From Chrysoperla carnea (Eukaryota; Arthropoda; Insecta; Neuroptera; Chrysopidae), in the NCBI RefSeq assembly GCF_905475395.1, contig NC_058337.1, positions 136,297,960-136,361,959 of the forward strand: a stretch of DNA of 64,000 nt, read 5' to 3'. Under the pieces are notes generated by a model. The model was not told the origin of the DNA. It did not search any database and was given only the letters and a program-made list of their open reading frames with translations. Positions 22,431 to 34,329 of the stretch are shown here, piece after piece. Position numbers and translations under genes: made by a program. The number at the start of each line of letters is the position of its first letter. The stretch's first letter is position 1.

Positions 22431-23104
22431 CTTATGCAATACACATTACATGTATGTATAATAAGTAAACTACCATAATTTTTATTTTTTTGCATGGGGG
22501 TCATTTAGTAATTCGCCATTTTTAGCTGTCTTACAATTATGGTTAATGAGATACAGCCCGTTGACAAATGGACGGGCGGCAATGCCTTAGTTCAGGCTTC
22601 AGTTGCAGCTGTAGCTACCCACTCAGAGGATGTAATGCCTGTAAGGGAAACGTAAAGGGTTTTCAATGTTTCAATTATATACCTTCTATATATAATGCTG
22701 TTTTCTATATAACGAACAGTTTAGATTATATGTTAAAAAAACGCCTTAATGTACAATCGTTTTTCTCTCTAAATTAGGTTGTGCTCCATCGTACAATATG
22801 GGCTTGTACAATGGGTCACAAATAAATAAGATAAAAACATAGTTTTTATCGACATCTGTTTAATATTTAATTTCTTAATTAAAGTATATAGTGTGCGGGA
22901 ATAATAGTTCTATTAAAAAAAAAAAAAAAAGTTTTAACTTCCTAAATTCTATAGACGTTTGTTTCTCCCTTACTTACTAGCAATCGTTCTTCCGATGGAA
23001 AACAGTAACCACCGGGAACATTTTTTTTTTCTGAGCTTAAACAACGAATGCGGGGAATGATAAGTGAGTAGAAGGTACAACACTCTCCCCTTGTACTTCA
23101 ATAA
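22431..23104. other. Non-coding with a LINE-3'UTR-like motif
   Basis: 22500-22640 contains GGTTAATGAGATACAGCCCG then TTGACAAATGGACGGGCGG, a degraded form of a motif often seen in insect non-LTR 3' regions. No gene. Confidence 0.4.
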
Positions 23105-23842
23105 ATACTCCAAATTTAAATGAATTTGGAAGAATTGAATTGGATGACACAGTCAAATTGCTGGGAATTTTTCTAGATAAGAATCTTGATTTTAAATGCC
23201 ATGTAAATCATGTTATATCTAAGATTACTTCTAATATCTATTTACTTTGGTCGCTAGGAACTTTTTTACCAAAGCAATATTTAATAAATATATACCATGG
23301 TTCCATTGAGCCATTTTTAAGATATGGCATCATAGTGTGGGGTAACTCCACACATTGTCAAATGCTTTTTAAAATGCAAAAAAAGGCCATACGTGCAATT
23401 GCAAGAGTAAACAGTTGTGTTTCTTGCAGACCTTTATTTAAAAAATTTAACATTTTAACTTTACACAGTTTATATGTATATGAAAGCCTTAAATTTGTGA
23501 AAAATAATATTCATATACTCCATGAGCAGCAACAAAATCACAGTTACGAAACAAGACACAAGCATACGTTCAAGGAAATAAAAACATCAAAAACCAAAAT
23601 TAAAAATGGCTCAATAAATATGGTCATAAAACTTTATAATAAAGTTCCGAATAATATAAAAAATCTAAGTGGCTTAAAATTTTTAAAAGAACTAAAATCG
23701 TATTTAGTTTATAAATGTTTGTATTCTGTCGATGAATTTTTTTAAAATTTGATCCAAAATTTTGTTTTTGACTCAATTCATATAGTTTTTTTGTTGTAAA
23801 CTATTTTTATGAATAAAGACTTATTATTATTATTATTATTAA
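23105..23842 (+). mobile_element. CR1/jockey-like LINE, 5'-truncated, with (TTA)n tail
   Basis: A 201-codon open frame (23140-23745), then a 75-bp 3' UTR with AATAAAGACTTATTATTATT and a (TTA)n tail (23818-23842). The protein has LLGIFLDKNLDFKCHV, YHGSIEPFLRYGIIVWG, QKKAIRAIARV and YNKVPNNIKNL blocks, the standard C-terminal portion following the catalytic RT domain (thumb and beyond) in CR1/jockey-group elements. No internal stop, so a recent insertion. The missing 5' part includes endonuclease and YxDD. Confidence 0.85.
23140..23745 (+). pseudogene. Reverse transcriptase C-terminal fragment
   Basis: Open frame of the truncated LINE. The apparent Met at 23140 is an internal residue; the frame is readable upstream to about 23105 (MNLEELNWMTQSNC-like in another phase, so some damage). 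It ends at its own natural stop (SVDEFF*). Without the catalytic palm it cannot reverse-transcribe. Confidence 0.8.
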
Positions 23843-24794
23843 TATATATCTACAATACTTCAAAAAATCTTGAAAAATTCTTATAACATTCGTTCTGTAT
23901 GGTATATAAGAGAGTGAAGTGAATAAGTTTTATGTTACGTGAAAAACTCACACAATACACCAAAAACACAACCAAACTCGAACTCTCTAAAAACTCACAT
24001 GATGCGGAAATGTTCTGTTATTACATACAACATACAACCATACAGCAGAAACTTTTGTTATTTTAAAACAACAAACAACGAACGCATGTCTATTAATCTA
24101 ATATAAAAAGTTACTACATTTACTACACAACAAAAAAAAAATTATATAAAATGTCAAATTATATTATTACACAAAAAAAAAAATAATAATAATAATATAA
24201 TGAAAGTTTTCACTTTTTATTACAAGGCAAAGAAAAAAATTATACAAACGAAAAAAAAATGTATTCAATGTCTTTTGTATTGTGTAAGTATGGAAAATTA
24301 TGTGAAAAATTTATACTTGTGAATGTGACCTACCGTTCGACCTCTATACAATGATGGGTAAAAGTTCGACAACTATGAAATTACTTATAAACGGTTCAAG
24401 ATAAGACTCAAAAAGTTAAGAAGGCTTATCAAACGCGAAGTACTTTTTTTCATGTGGAACTGTAGATGGTTGAAAAGGATTTTTAAGACAATTACCATGA
24501 ATTTTGAATAAAATTCACTGCGATTTTTTCTTGATTTCGTACGATGATTTAAAAGTAGAAGATTTTAGTTGCCTTTTGTTACATTAATTTAGTCAAAAAA
24601 AAACCCACATGAAAACAAACCAAATATCGAAAAAATTCATAGAAAATGTTTTCAAAATCCATTGTATTCACCTTGAAAAACCCTTCTTACATTTGACTTC
24701 CGTTTCATTTAAAAAAATGTATTCTGCAACCTCCAACCCATAAGTGATATTGTCGTTAAACAATCCGTACTTAAATCTCCCTGAACTTAGGTAT
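23843..24794. other. Non-coding AT-rich region
   Basis: Homopolymer- and AAC-rich; no gene recognised. Confidence 0.5.
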
Positions 24795-25010
24795 AAACCG
24801 TTTGTAAACCATATCGTTAGCCAATTATATTATATGAAGTAAGAAGAGTTCTTACTGACGTTTTTATGTATAAAACAAAGAGGGATTGTATATGTGTATA
24901 ACCATACTTCCAGTACACATTTCCTCTCTGTTTTATACATAAGAACGTCCTTAAAAACTCTTCTTACTTCATATATTTTATATGGCTAACGAGATGCCTT
25001 ACATTCGGCA
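24795..25010. mobile_element. Foldback MITE G, copy 1
   Basis: Inverted arms: ATATCGTTAGCCA..TATATGAAGTAAGAAGAG..ATGTATAAAACA at 24811-24885 and its complement at 24925-24995. Same family as 34330-34642. No ORF. Confidence 0.8.
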
Positions 25011-26859
25011 TATTTAAACCCTTTATATTGAATCGATAGAAAGTAATTTGAGGGTTGCCGAACTATTTCTCCGTACTGTTGGTATAATCCACCATGGCAG
25101 TAGAAACGAGGCAAAATTCAAGTTTGTGACAATGTCAAGGAAGACCGAACCTGGCAAATAAGTAGGAAACTGAAGGAAACTGGCAAATAATGTAGAAATC
25201 TCCGGTTCAGACTTATCTGTCTAGATGAGCTGGAATATCATGTTTGAATATCCGATCTCTAATCCAAATTATTTTTTATGAATTTGTTTGGCATTTTATT
25301 CGGAAAGACTACTTTTTTATTTCATAATTCAAAAAAGTAACTTGGGGACGATACGGGTAACAACTTGTTTTTAGTAAAATAACTTCACAATCGGCGAAGT
25401 TAACTTATTTAGAAAAGTGGATTGAACTAAAAATTATGTTTCTCCTTTTTATATGTGCATAGAAGTACAAAAAGTATTTCTATTTAAAATATTTTCTATA
25501 AATTATGGATTTTTCACTATTTGAAAAAGTGAAATAAATACTTACCAGCAAGACGTACTTACTAGTTTTTCTTTTCAACAAAAAATAAAAAAATTAAGTG
25601 TGGAAAATTTTATCTGATTGAAATCAATTTTTATTTTTCAACACTACACGATAGTTTTTCTTTTTTTCCTTTACAAATTCTTTAATTTAATTTTACTTTT
25701 ATTTTAAAAAAATAACTAAAAACAAAAACTGTACTCTAATCAACAATTTTCTTGTGAGCAGTTAAGCTTTAAGGTCGACGCTATCCACATCTTTAGCTTA
25801 AACTCGATTCATGGGTGTTGATTTCAAAGCGGTATTGCTCAAAAGAAAACTACTGATTCATGTCAGTAATTTTAAAATATTTTTTCAATAGTTTTTGAAT
25901 AAGAAAATTTCGATATTTATTACCTTAAAACGCTTGATGTCTCGATATAACCTCAATAATGTTTGTATTAATAAGCTGTATTCGACAATCGTTTACACAT
26001 TTCAAGAACAAAAGGACACAAAAACAATTCTTTTTGTGTAAATAAATGAATAGATACGAGAACCGTTCCCACTCCCACAAGTGTGTTTCTCTATATATTT
26101 GTTATGTAGTGAAAAGAATTCGTTTTTAAGGTGAATAATTGCCTATATATTCCAGAGTTATATTGAAAAACATTGAAGGCGGATACAATTGATACTTTCT
26201 TACATACATAAAGAAACTATAAGTTCCCTTTTGCGACAAGTTAGTAGCTAGCTAAAGCTGCTACTATGTTAAAGATTAAGAGAAATACTATTGGGATTTT
26301 TGTGTAGTTGGAATCAATGTGATCAATGTTACAAATAATTGTGTTCAAAACGATGAACAAAAAAAAAAAAGTAAGTATATATATATAGAGCAGAGAAAAA
26401 CTTTGAGAAAAAGATTGAGATATATCAGCAATTTTTATTGCTGAACAAGTGTCTTTTCGTCTTTTCTTTGTACGAACGAAACGAATTACTTATGTACTAT
26501 ATGGCTTACTGTTTAATATTATAGTTGAACTTTTCTTACAAGATCACTTCATACTCCCTCCATTAGTAGACCAATAGCTAACCCGAAAAATAAGTAAGGA
26601 CTCTCAATCTAGACGCCACTCACATCAATTTTAAGAATTCCTGCTACTACGATAATTACTTTACTTCGAAATATAACGATTTAAAATTTTTGTTCTTATT
26701 TGTAACCGCCAGTTATATCAATACAAACCTGAAAGTGCTTGATAAATCGTATTAGTGTTGTCATTTAACTTAAATTGAAAACATGTTCGAAAAAGGCCAA
26801 GAAATTGAAAAACGTAATCTTTTAATAATAGTCTGGGCCGATCTTAAATGCATAAAAAT
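25011..26859. other. Non-coding region
   Basis: 25060-25260 is a more complex unidentified stretch; otherwise AT-rich. No gene supported. Confidence 0.45.
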
Positions 26860-27115
26860 AGCAAAAAGCTTTCTGTTTCTTAGGACGGAAAATTGAAAAT
26901 CTACACAGCAACCTGTTAATTTAACAAAGGCTCATTGATCACTTACAAGATGGCGGCAGGAGCGACAAGAAGAGTGAATATATTAAGACATTGTTTTACC
27001 GCGAAATTTCAAATGTGTACCTCATTACCCTTGGACTAATTTTCCTCAGTTATCTCGCTATTTTTGACAATTACGTAAATAATTGAGATCTTCTCGATTT
27101 TCATTTAAAGAGCCC
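26860..27115. repeat. Dispersed repeat L, copy 1
   Basis: TTAGGACGGAAAATTGAAAA..TACACAGCAACCTG..CAAAGGCTCATTGATC..ACCGCGAAATT..ACCTCATTACCCTTGGACTA. Similar to 39185-39420. Function and class unknown. Confidence 0.5.
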
Positions 27116-27224
27116 GGCTCTACGCTTGGTATTAAATATAGTTTTCATGTATAAAAAAGCTTTTGAATTGCACTAAGATGATTAAGTTTTATTTGTCTGA
27201 AACTATTCTAAAAGCACTCAATTA

Positions 27225-27543
27225 TAGTGATGTGCGAGACCAAGACCATAGCTGGTCTCATCTTGGTTTTGGTCTTGATCTTGACGGTAGAATCTTGCAT
27301 TACTAGTTTTAGTCTTTGTCTCGGTCTTGGTCTTGTAGAATCGAGTCTTGGTCTTGCACAGTTTAGTTTTGATCGCGGTCTTGATCAAAAATAATCTCAA
27401 TCTGAGTCTTGGTCATTCTAATCTTGTTTTTGAAATTGCATCAGTCCTGTCGTGAACTTTTCAGGTTCGATTGAATCTTATTGTATTATTTCAGAATTTT
27501 TAGAGCCAAGACTGCAAAACCGAGACTACTTTGCTCATCACTG
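27225..27543. mobile_element. hAT-like non-autonomous element H, copy 1 (GGTCTT-rich)
   Basis: Ends TAGTGATGTGCGAGAC and (complement) CAGTGATGAGCAAAGTAG. Flanked by CTCAATTA (27217-27224) and CTCAATTG (27544-27551), an 8-bp target duplication with one mismatch, as in hAT elements. The interior is a degenerate hexamer array of GGTCTT/TTGGTC, which yields spurious ORFs rich in KT and DQ repeats. Confidence 0.75.
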
Positions 27544-27551
27544 CTCAATTG

Positions 27552-28394
27552 AAAGTTCAGTTATTGAACAAGGGAAGAGAGTATATCTAAATGTAGGGAG
27601 GGATCTTGGCCTTACATATCACCAAAATAGATGGTTACCATGCATCTATTGGGATTTCACAAGTTAAACTAAAGCAAAGCAAGAGATAGCTTAAAATTCT
27701 CCATTTCCCTGCTTAAAAACTTTTCTTGATATTCGTTTACACAATGGTCTTCAATATTCCAGATTCAAGGTAGAGAGTTAGACATACATATTCGTATTAC
27801 CTACCTTTAAAAATATTTTTGTATTCAGAACGCAGTTTTCAAGTATATTTCTAATGTAGCTATTGAAACAAGTATATATATGCCTGCTTTCTCTGTTATG
27901 CATAGTCGATTGTACCTACTATCAGTTTTTTTTTTTTTTTTTCATTTTGATAATTTCATTCAATTTCCTATTTTTACATAAATTGAATTTCATTTTTATA
28001 TATATTGTAAGAAAATATTTAACTTTTAATAGAATTAGAATATTACAAATACTTCCATTTATATTTTTATTCCAATTTGTAACGACAAGTTGTTGAGAGA
28101 AAATAAAATTATTTTGTAGTTTTATAAAAAAAAAAAAAAAAAAATTAAATATAATTTTGTTATAAATAAGAGAAATTGAATTTATTCAATAGAGAAATAA
28201 TATACTTTTTCAGTGTTTAAGCAAATAATTGACCAATAATTCAATTATAAAATCAAATACTAGTAGATTTATTATTAAAGTGTGTTTGTTTAATACATTT
28301 TGTTTACAAATTTTAAACATGAGCGTCTTTCGATTATAATTGATATTTTTTTATGATACTTGTTGAGTGTCAATATTAATTTTTTTTTTAAATG
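27552..28394. other. Non-coding AT-rich region
   Basis: Long T and A runs; the 77-codon hydrophobic frame at 27863 is low-complexity translation, not a gene. Confidence 0.5.
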
Positions 28395-28487
28395 GACACA
28401 TACCTGCATTCGAACTCGGGTTTCATGGATTCATGCCAAGTGCCTTACTCAATTGGGCCGGCAACACGTGCTCTAGGCATTTTAGAA
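28395..28487 (-). mobile_element. tRNA-like SINE family S2, head, copy 1
   Basis: The minus strand reads GGCCCAATTGAGTAAGGCAC (A-box-like), TTGGCATGAATCCATGAAAC, CCGAGTTCGAATGC (B-box-like). A tRNA-derived Pol III promoter is the simplest reading. Confidence 0.6.
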
Positions 28488-28536
28488 GACAAACAAAAAA
28501 ATTTGTTTGTACATAGAGCATGTAAGGCCCATGGTG

Positions 28537-28605
28537 CGTAGAGCGTGTAAGGCCCAGTTGGCTTGGTTGTTTGCCATGAATCCTAGAAAACCGGGTTCGA
28601 CGCTT
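28537..28605 (+). mobile_element. tRNA-like SINE family S2, head, copy 2
   Basis: GGCCCAGTTGGCTTGGTTGT, TTGCCATGAATCC, AAAACCGGGTTCGACGC. Head-to-head with the copy at 28395-28487. In between, GAGCATGTAAGGCCCA and GAGCGTGTAAGGCCCA are direct repeats (28516, 28542). Confidence 0.6.
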
Positions 28606-28727
28606 TCTTCAATTCTATTTAATCCAAATACTGTTATTTAACCTCTGGGTATAACATCAATCGAAAATTCTAATTCATTATCAGATTTAAATGAAGGAGT
28701 ACCACATTTAATTTAATTTTTTTTAAG

Positions 28728-29190
28728 TCCCGACTAACAAAGAAGGGTGAAAGTTTAATGTGTTTATGTATCTGTGTGTTTGTCTGTGGCGTCGTATCTC
28801 CTAATCGGATGAAACGATTTTGATTTTTCTTTGGAAGATAATCTGATCGATGATGTTGTTAGCTATGTTACAAGCGAGTTTTGGTCTCCATACGCGATAA
28901 CAACTAGAAAAAGGACGATGATTGTCAAACAGTTTAACAGATTTTCTTGAAGCATAACTAAAATACGTTCATCCGCTTAGGAACTACGGTGTCACAGACG
29001 AATTGAGCTTTAACCTTTCATTGGAAATGAAATTGTACAACTCCAGAATACAATGTTTATTCAACGAGTTTTTTGTTCATATTGTTTCCATACGATTTAT
29101 CATGTTATCGTATAGACAACTATATTAAAAATTTATGATACGGAACCATATTTTACTAAACGAAATACAAACCCAATTCTAAAACGATTC
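28728..29190 (+). repeat. Dispersed family C, copy 3
   Basis: AAGTCCCGACTAACAAAGAA then GTGTGTTTGTCTGTGGCGTC, GTATCTCCTAATCGGATGAA, GTTAGCTATGTTACAAGCGA; the far side has CGCTTAGGAACTACGGTGTC and ACAGACGAATTGAG in inverse sense, so the unit is partly palindromic. Confidence 0.6.
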
Positions 29191-29927
29191 TAAGCAGTAG
29201 GCGGGCTCTGAATGAATTAAAAAATTTAATGCACGCTATATTTAAGCGCATAAATTATGAAACGAATAATTTTGTTATCATGATAATACATAACCAAAAA
29301 AAAAACTAAATCTGTTTTACAAACTACAAATAGTAATAATATATCATTCGTGCAGGGGATGAACTGAAAACCACCCTTCAAACTTGACTTGTGTTAAATT
29401 TATTGTTAAACAAGTTGTAAATTGGCTTTAAGTCAATTTATTTATTTTTTGTACCTTGTAGATATTTTAAAACATTTAATTGATTAATTATGATATTCAC
29501 CTGTTAATACTTTAATCGTTTGATCTTGAAGGTGACTGAAACGAATCTCCACTGACACGGATTGTCCGGAAAGTATAACTCGATCAGTGAAATAACTTTC
29601 AATATCGTGCGATGTAACCTCATTCGATTATTTTCCTTGGGGATATGCATATACTAAAAGGCAATTTTGGAGTACAATTAATAGGTAATAATCAAAAAGT
29701 TGTTATCAAAATTTCAAATAATTGAAATTTTAACGTTCTCATTAACATAAAGAATCAAATTTTAATGAAAACTGAACATTTACGAAGAAAAAATATTTAG
29801 CTATTTAAGGATGTACGTCTTAATCAAGTCTGAAAATTTTGGGGGGGTTATGGTAAAACGGTAGATAGATGATATGTTTTTATAGATTTCTCCAAAACTA
29901 GTCGATGGAAATTAAAAAAAAAAAAAA
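29191..29927. other. Non-coding
   Basis: No gene or named repeat recognised. Confidence 0.5.
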
Positions 29928-30485
29928 AAACAAGTGAAAACAAACAATGGACTGAGTTAATTGTTGCAATACCATGCATAGTCAGTGTTGATTTCTTTAT
30001 CACATATAGTTATTTATATATTATCACAGTATAGTACAAACTATAAAATTTTCGCCTAATTAGCGCCTTCACGAGTAAACAGTGATGCTTACGAAAAAAT
30101 GTTTCAAACAAAAGTTGTTTATTTTTTGATAATCAACATTTTTTACATTTTAACTTTTGTTCTATCTCTAACGGTTTACAAGATGGGCCCTACGGACCCA
30201 AGACCCAATTGACCTATGATGCTCATTTACGAACTCGACCACACTTTTTACGTCCTGAGTGCGCTGTAAAAATTTCAGCTCGATATCTTTTTTCATTTTT
30301 TAGTTATCGTGCCCACAGACGGATGGACGGAGGGACGAACAACCGGAAATGGACTAATTAGGTGATTCTATGAACGCCTATAGCAAAATTTTGTGCGTGG
30401 CATCAATATTTTTAAGCGTTACAAACTTGGGACTAAACTTAGTATACCTTGCATATGACATATATGCATGGTATTAAAAAACTAT
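29928..30485 (+). mobile_element. Dispersed family B, copy 2
   Basis: CAAGTGAAAACAAACAATGG, ACTGAGTTAATTGTTGC, ATACCATGCATAGTCAGTGT, TCTATCTCTAACGGTTTACA, a GGATGGACGGAGGGACGAAC box, ACTTGGGACTAAACTTAGTA, ATATGCATGGTATTAAA. Short inverted ends TACCATGCATA / TATGCATGGTA are visible. Confidence 0.8.
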
Positions 30486-30825
30486 TTAAATTAAATTAAA
30501 AACTTTAATAAATTATTGGAAAAAAAAAAACGTTGTGCCCAGCTAATTAAACAACATATGAGCACGGTGTGGGGACACAAAATATAAAAAATAATTTTAT
30601 TTGGCGCTCGTACTCCCTTAAGTTACTCAAAGCTAAAACTATTAAAGGAATACTAAAATTAACACTTGATTTAACCATCGAAAACAATAATATTTTATAC
30701 AATTTTGCATGGAATTACCCCATAATTCATTTTTTTCTATCAGATTACAGCAGATAGATAGATACAACAGATACAACAGATATACAGCAGATGCAGATAT
30801 GACTAATTATGTTAATATTTTTATA

Positions 30826-31345
30826 CCATGTATATATATGAAATATACATAGTATACTAAGTTTAGTCCCAAGTTTGTAACGCTTAAAAATATTGATGCT
30901 ACGAAAAAAATTTTGGTATAGGTGTTCATAGAATCATCTAATTAGTTCATTTCCGGTTGTCCGTCCGTCCGTCCGTCTGTGGACACGATAACTCAAAAAT
31001 GAAAAAAGATATCCAGCTAAAATTTTTACAGCGTACTCAGGACGTAAAAAGTGAGGTCAAGTTCGTAAATGAGCAACATAGGTCAATTGGGTCTTGGGTC
31101 CGTAGGACCCATCTTGTAAACCGTTAGAGATAGAACAAAAATTTAAATGTAAAAAATGTTCCTTATCAAAATATAAACAACTTTTGTTTAAAACAATTTT
31201 TTGTAAACATCATTGTTTACCCGTGAGGGCGCAAATTAGGCGTAAATTGTAAAGTATGTATTATATAAATTGTATATGTATGTACAATGTGATAGAGTAA
31301 TCAACACTAGTAATCAGCCAATTGTTTGTTTTCACTTGTTCGTAC
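30826..31345 (-). mobile_element. Dispersed family B, copy 3 (inverse)
   Basis: The complement of the family-B order: ATACCATGTATATATATG .. TACTAAGTTTAGTCCCAAGT .. CCGTCCGTCCGTCCGTCTGT .. TTGTAAACCGTTAGAGATAG .. TTGTTTTCACTTGTTC. It faces copy 2 tail to tail. Confidence 0.8.
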
Positions 31346-31975
31346 TGTCATGTTGTTTTAGTATTTATTATATGAAATTTATTTTACATTAATAATGTTA
31401 CCGATAACTTCTTTTACACTTCGAGTATAATAATTTAAAATCAAAATCAATATCACAATTGCAATATTTTTCTAAATAACATCACAATTGCAAATCAAAA
31501 ATAATAAAGTGTGATAATATTTTCTAGTAGCACGATTTTCACTTCATCATCTCCTTTTCTTTCTTCTTTTTTTTTTTTCATTCGGTTTTAAGTTAGTAAT
31601 AGTGTCTCCATCACACATTCACTTTTTTTTTCTATGTAGGTAGGTTTATATGTGTGTTCGACCCCAAATTCAAATTTGTTTCAGTTACTATGACAACCTA
31701 AGTAAATAACTTATCATTTCCAAATTATTATATGAAATATTATTGTTACGTGATCAAAAGTAAAGTTTATCCAGAGAGTTTTATGAGGTATGAACCTCAT
31801 ATCTTTAATACCAACTACTATTACTACACTACTGTAGCCGCACATGATACAAATGTATATATTATATATATACAGGGTGTTCTGGAAAAGTTACCGTGTA
31901 ATCGACGTATCAAAATCGAAAAAAGACTCAAGTATTTGATGAAAAACTACCGGATAGTCGTAAAACTCGTTGTTT
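31346..31975. other. Non-coding, one transposon-end-like motif
   Basis: ATATACAGGGTGTTCTGGAA at 31868 resembles the start of a DNA transposon, but no matching opposite end was found. Confidence 0.4.
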
Positions 31976-32578
31976 TTATACCATGCATATATGAAATATA
32001 CATAGTATATTAAGTTTAGTCCCAAGTTTGTAACGCTTAAAAATAATGATGCTAGAAAAAAAATTTTCATGGCTGTTCATAAAATCACCTAATTAGTCTG
32101 TGGACACGATAACTCAAAAACGAAAAAAGATATCGAGCTTTTACAGCGTACTCAGGACGTAAAAAGTGAGGTCGAGTTCGTAAATGAGCATCATAGGTCA
32201 ATTGGGTCTTGGGTCCGTAGGACCCATCTTGTAAACCGTTAGAGATAGAACAAAAGTTTAAATGTAAAAAATGTTCCTTATAAAAAAATAAAAAACTTTT
32301 GCTTGAAACATTTTTTTGTAAACATCACTGTTTACCCACGAGGGCGTTAATTAGTTGCAAATTTTATAGTATGTATTAATATAGGAATATCAGTTGTGTG
32401 TGTGTCTATTTAAAAGTGAATATCTTTTGTTATTTACGTGACGTCAAAAAAAACAAACGATTGCGCAACAACACTGTCTATACATTTTTGTATGTGTTAT
32501 GTGATAAAGAAATCAACACTGACTATGCATGGTATTTCAACAATTAACTCAGTCAATTGTTTCTTTTCACTTGTTTAA
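31976..32578 (-). mobile_element. Dispersed family B, copy 4 (inverse)
   Basis: Same order as copy 3, ending TTGTTTCTTTTCACTTGTTT. The GTCC box is lost (only CTAATTAGTCTGTGGACACG remains). Includes ATTGGGTCTTGGGTCCGTAG and ACCCACGAGGGCG. Confidence 0.8.
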
Positions 32579-33589
32579 CCTAAAAACGTTTAAAATGTCG
32601 ACCTCTTGAATACGGCGAGTCTAAGTGAAAAAATCCATATGACAAACATTATTTAAAAATGCCCAAAATGTAAGATCCAAATGGTTTTGAATCAAATATT
32701 TGTTGAAAACCACACAATAATCGTTAATTTTTTCAGTATCAAATTTTCAACAAAATAACGAAAGTTATGGAAGTGGCAAGTGGTGTAGGAAAAAATATCA
32801 AAGGACAAAAAATGCTAAAAATAGTATAAAATACATGATCCAAATCCAATAGTTTCTTTTTTATTTGCATGATTTTTCAGCACGCTCACGGGCGTAAATT
32901 TAAAGTTCACACTTTCTAACTAAATTAACTTTTTTCTATACTCTCATAGAATTTGAATTTTCGATATACAAGCGACACGATGCATTGGCTGGAAGTACGG
33001 ATTCTGCAAGTGTTTAACAAAGACTTGCGAGAAAATTTACATGTTTTTATTAACGTTTGATGATGCCATTAAAAATATATTGCACACTTTTTGTAACATC
33101 TTGTACACATATAATGTACACCCCTTAATACCGAAAAGTAAAATAAAATATTTACTTTATCACAAAAAACGTATTTTCCCAATTCTTCATAGAGAGTCAC
33201 TCGGCATACAAGTATATATATATATACAAAATTATTAATACGATGATATCTAAACTATTACGATTCTGAATATAGAAGGTAGAATGTTGCCTTATTTCTT
33301 TAAATTTAAAGGTATAGATACACCTTGATATAAAATTTCTGATTTTTATCCTTAAAATTCATATAAATTTTCTAAATTCTTCTACTCCATGCTATCGTGA
33401 AGTAACGGTCGGGGTAAGAACGAGAATGTGATGGTGGTACTTGAGATATCTCACTTGTCTTTGCTTTGTCCCACTTCGATAAAAAGGGGGTATTTTCTTA
33501 CAAACAAAAGAAGTTTAAGTAATTTTATAAAGAAAATTAAATTTTTTTATCGTAATAGCTTAACTTACTTGACTTAATCTCAAGAAAAA
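32579..33589. other. Non-coding
   Basis: No supported gene or named repeat. Confidence 0.5.
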
Positions 33590-33930
33590 ACGCCTTGATT
33601 TCTCTCTAAGACTTGTATTCTTCCTCTATTTCCTTGTCTATGGTTCTTCACTAGGAGTGTCGAGGGCGGTCTATATTTCTTTTTCCTTGTGGGTTCCATT
33701 CCAGTCCTTCTTGGGCAATGTTATTTTGACTTCTGAACACGTGTCCAACCCACACATATTTTCGTTATTTTATGGTGATATTCACTGGTGTTTGTTGGCA
33801 TACGTTTAATAGACCTTCATTGAAGATTCTTTCAGGTCAGTGGATGTTTCTGAGACAACGGTTTGTAACCTTGCTTTTGACTGCCATATTTTACGCTGTA
33901 CATCCTAAGTGGTTTTTCCTAGAAAACTCA
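33590..33930 (-). pseudogene. Degenerate LINE ORF2 C-terminus (endonuclease-RT type)
   Basis: On the minus strand, one frame with scattered stops reads NRCLRNIH*PERIFNEGLL, then YVWVGHVFRSQNNIAQEGLE, then WNPQGKRNIDRPRHS, then RTIDKEIEEEY. GHV.R....IA..ALEWNPQGKR.RGRPR.TW is the hallmark ending of a widespread group of non-LTR retrotransposon ORF2 proteins. At least five in-frame stops (*) make it dead. Too broken to appear as an open frame. No tail or target duplication was found. Confidence 0.75.
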
Positions 33931-34329
33931 TGTTATATCTCGTGTATATAAATCTGAAAATAAAAAGATGTAAGTTAATATAAGAACCTATTTTCTAAAG
34001 CCTAAGCTCCCAGACACACAATGGAGACAAAATAATTCTTAAGAGACTCACAAATTCAGATTATATGGTTTCAGTATAGAGTTTTTCTTGAATACAATAT
34101 GTATATGTTGTATATGTATTGTACAATAATATAGCTTTACTCTTATGCTTATATCTACTTGCTTTGCGCTATTCTTAGCATGTACTAGCATGGTGCAAGG
34201 TGGCGTTAAGTGTATATGTATATAAAGTAGATACTATCATTCACAAATGTAGTTATATTATATATAAAATGCACACATAATAAGAAACTACCTACTTACC
34301 TATTATAGTATTGCTTCCATACAGGTGTG
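33931..34329. other. Non-coding
   Basis: AT-rich with TATATGTA runs; nothing recognised. Confidence 0.5.

Noticed and set aside
27218-27400. 60-codon minus-strand ORF with KTKTETKTK and DQDQNQDE repeats
   Set aside because: Translation of the GGTCTT array in the hAT-like element, not a protein gene.
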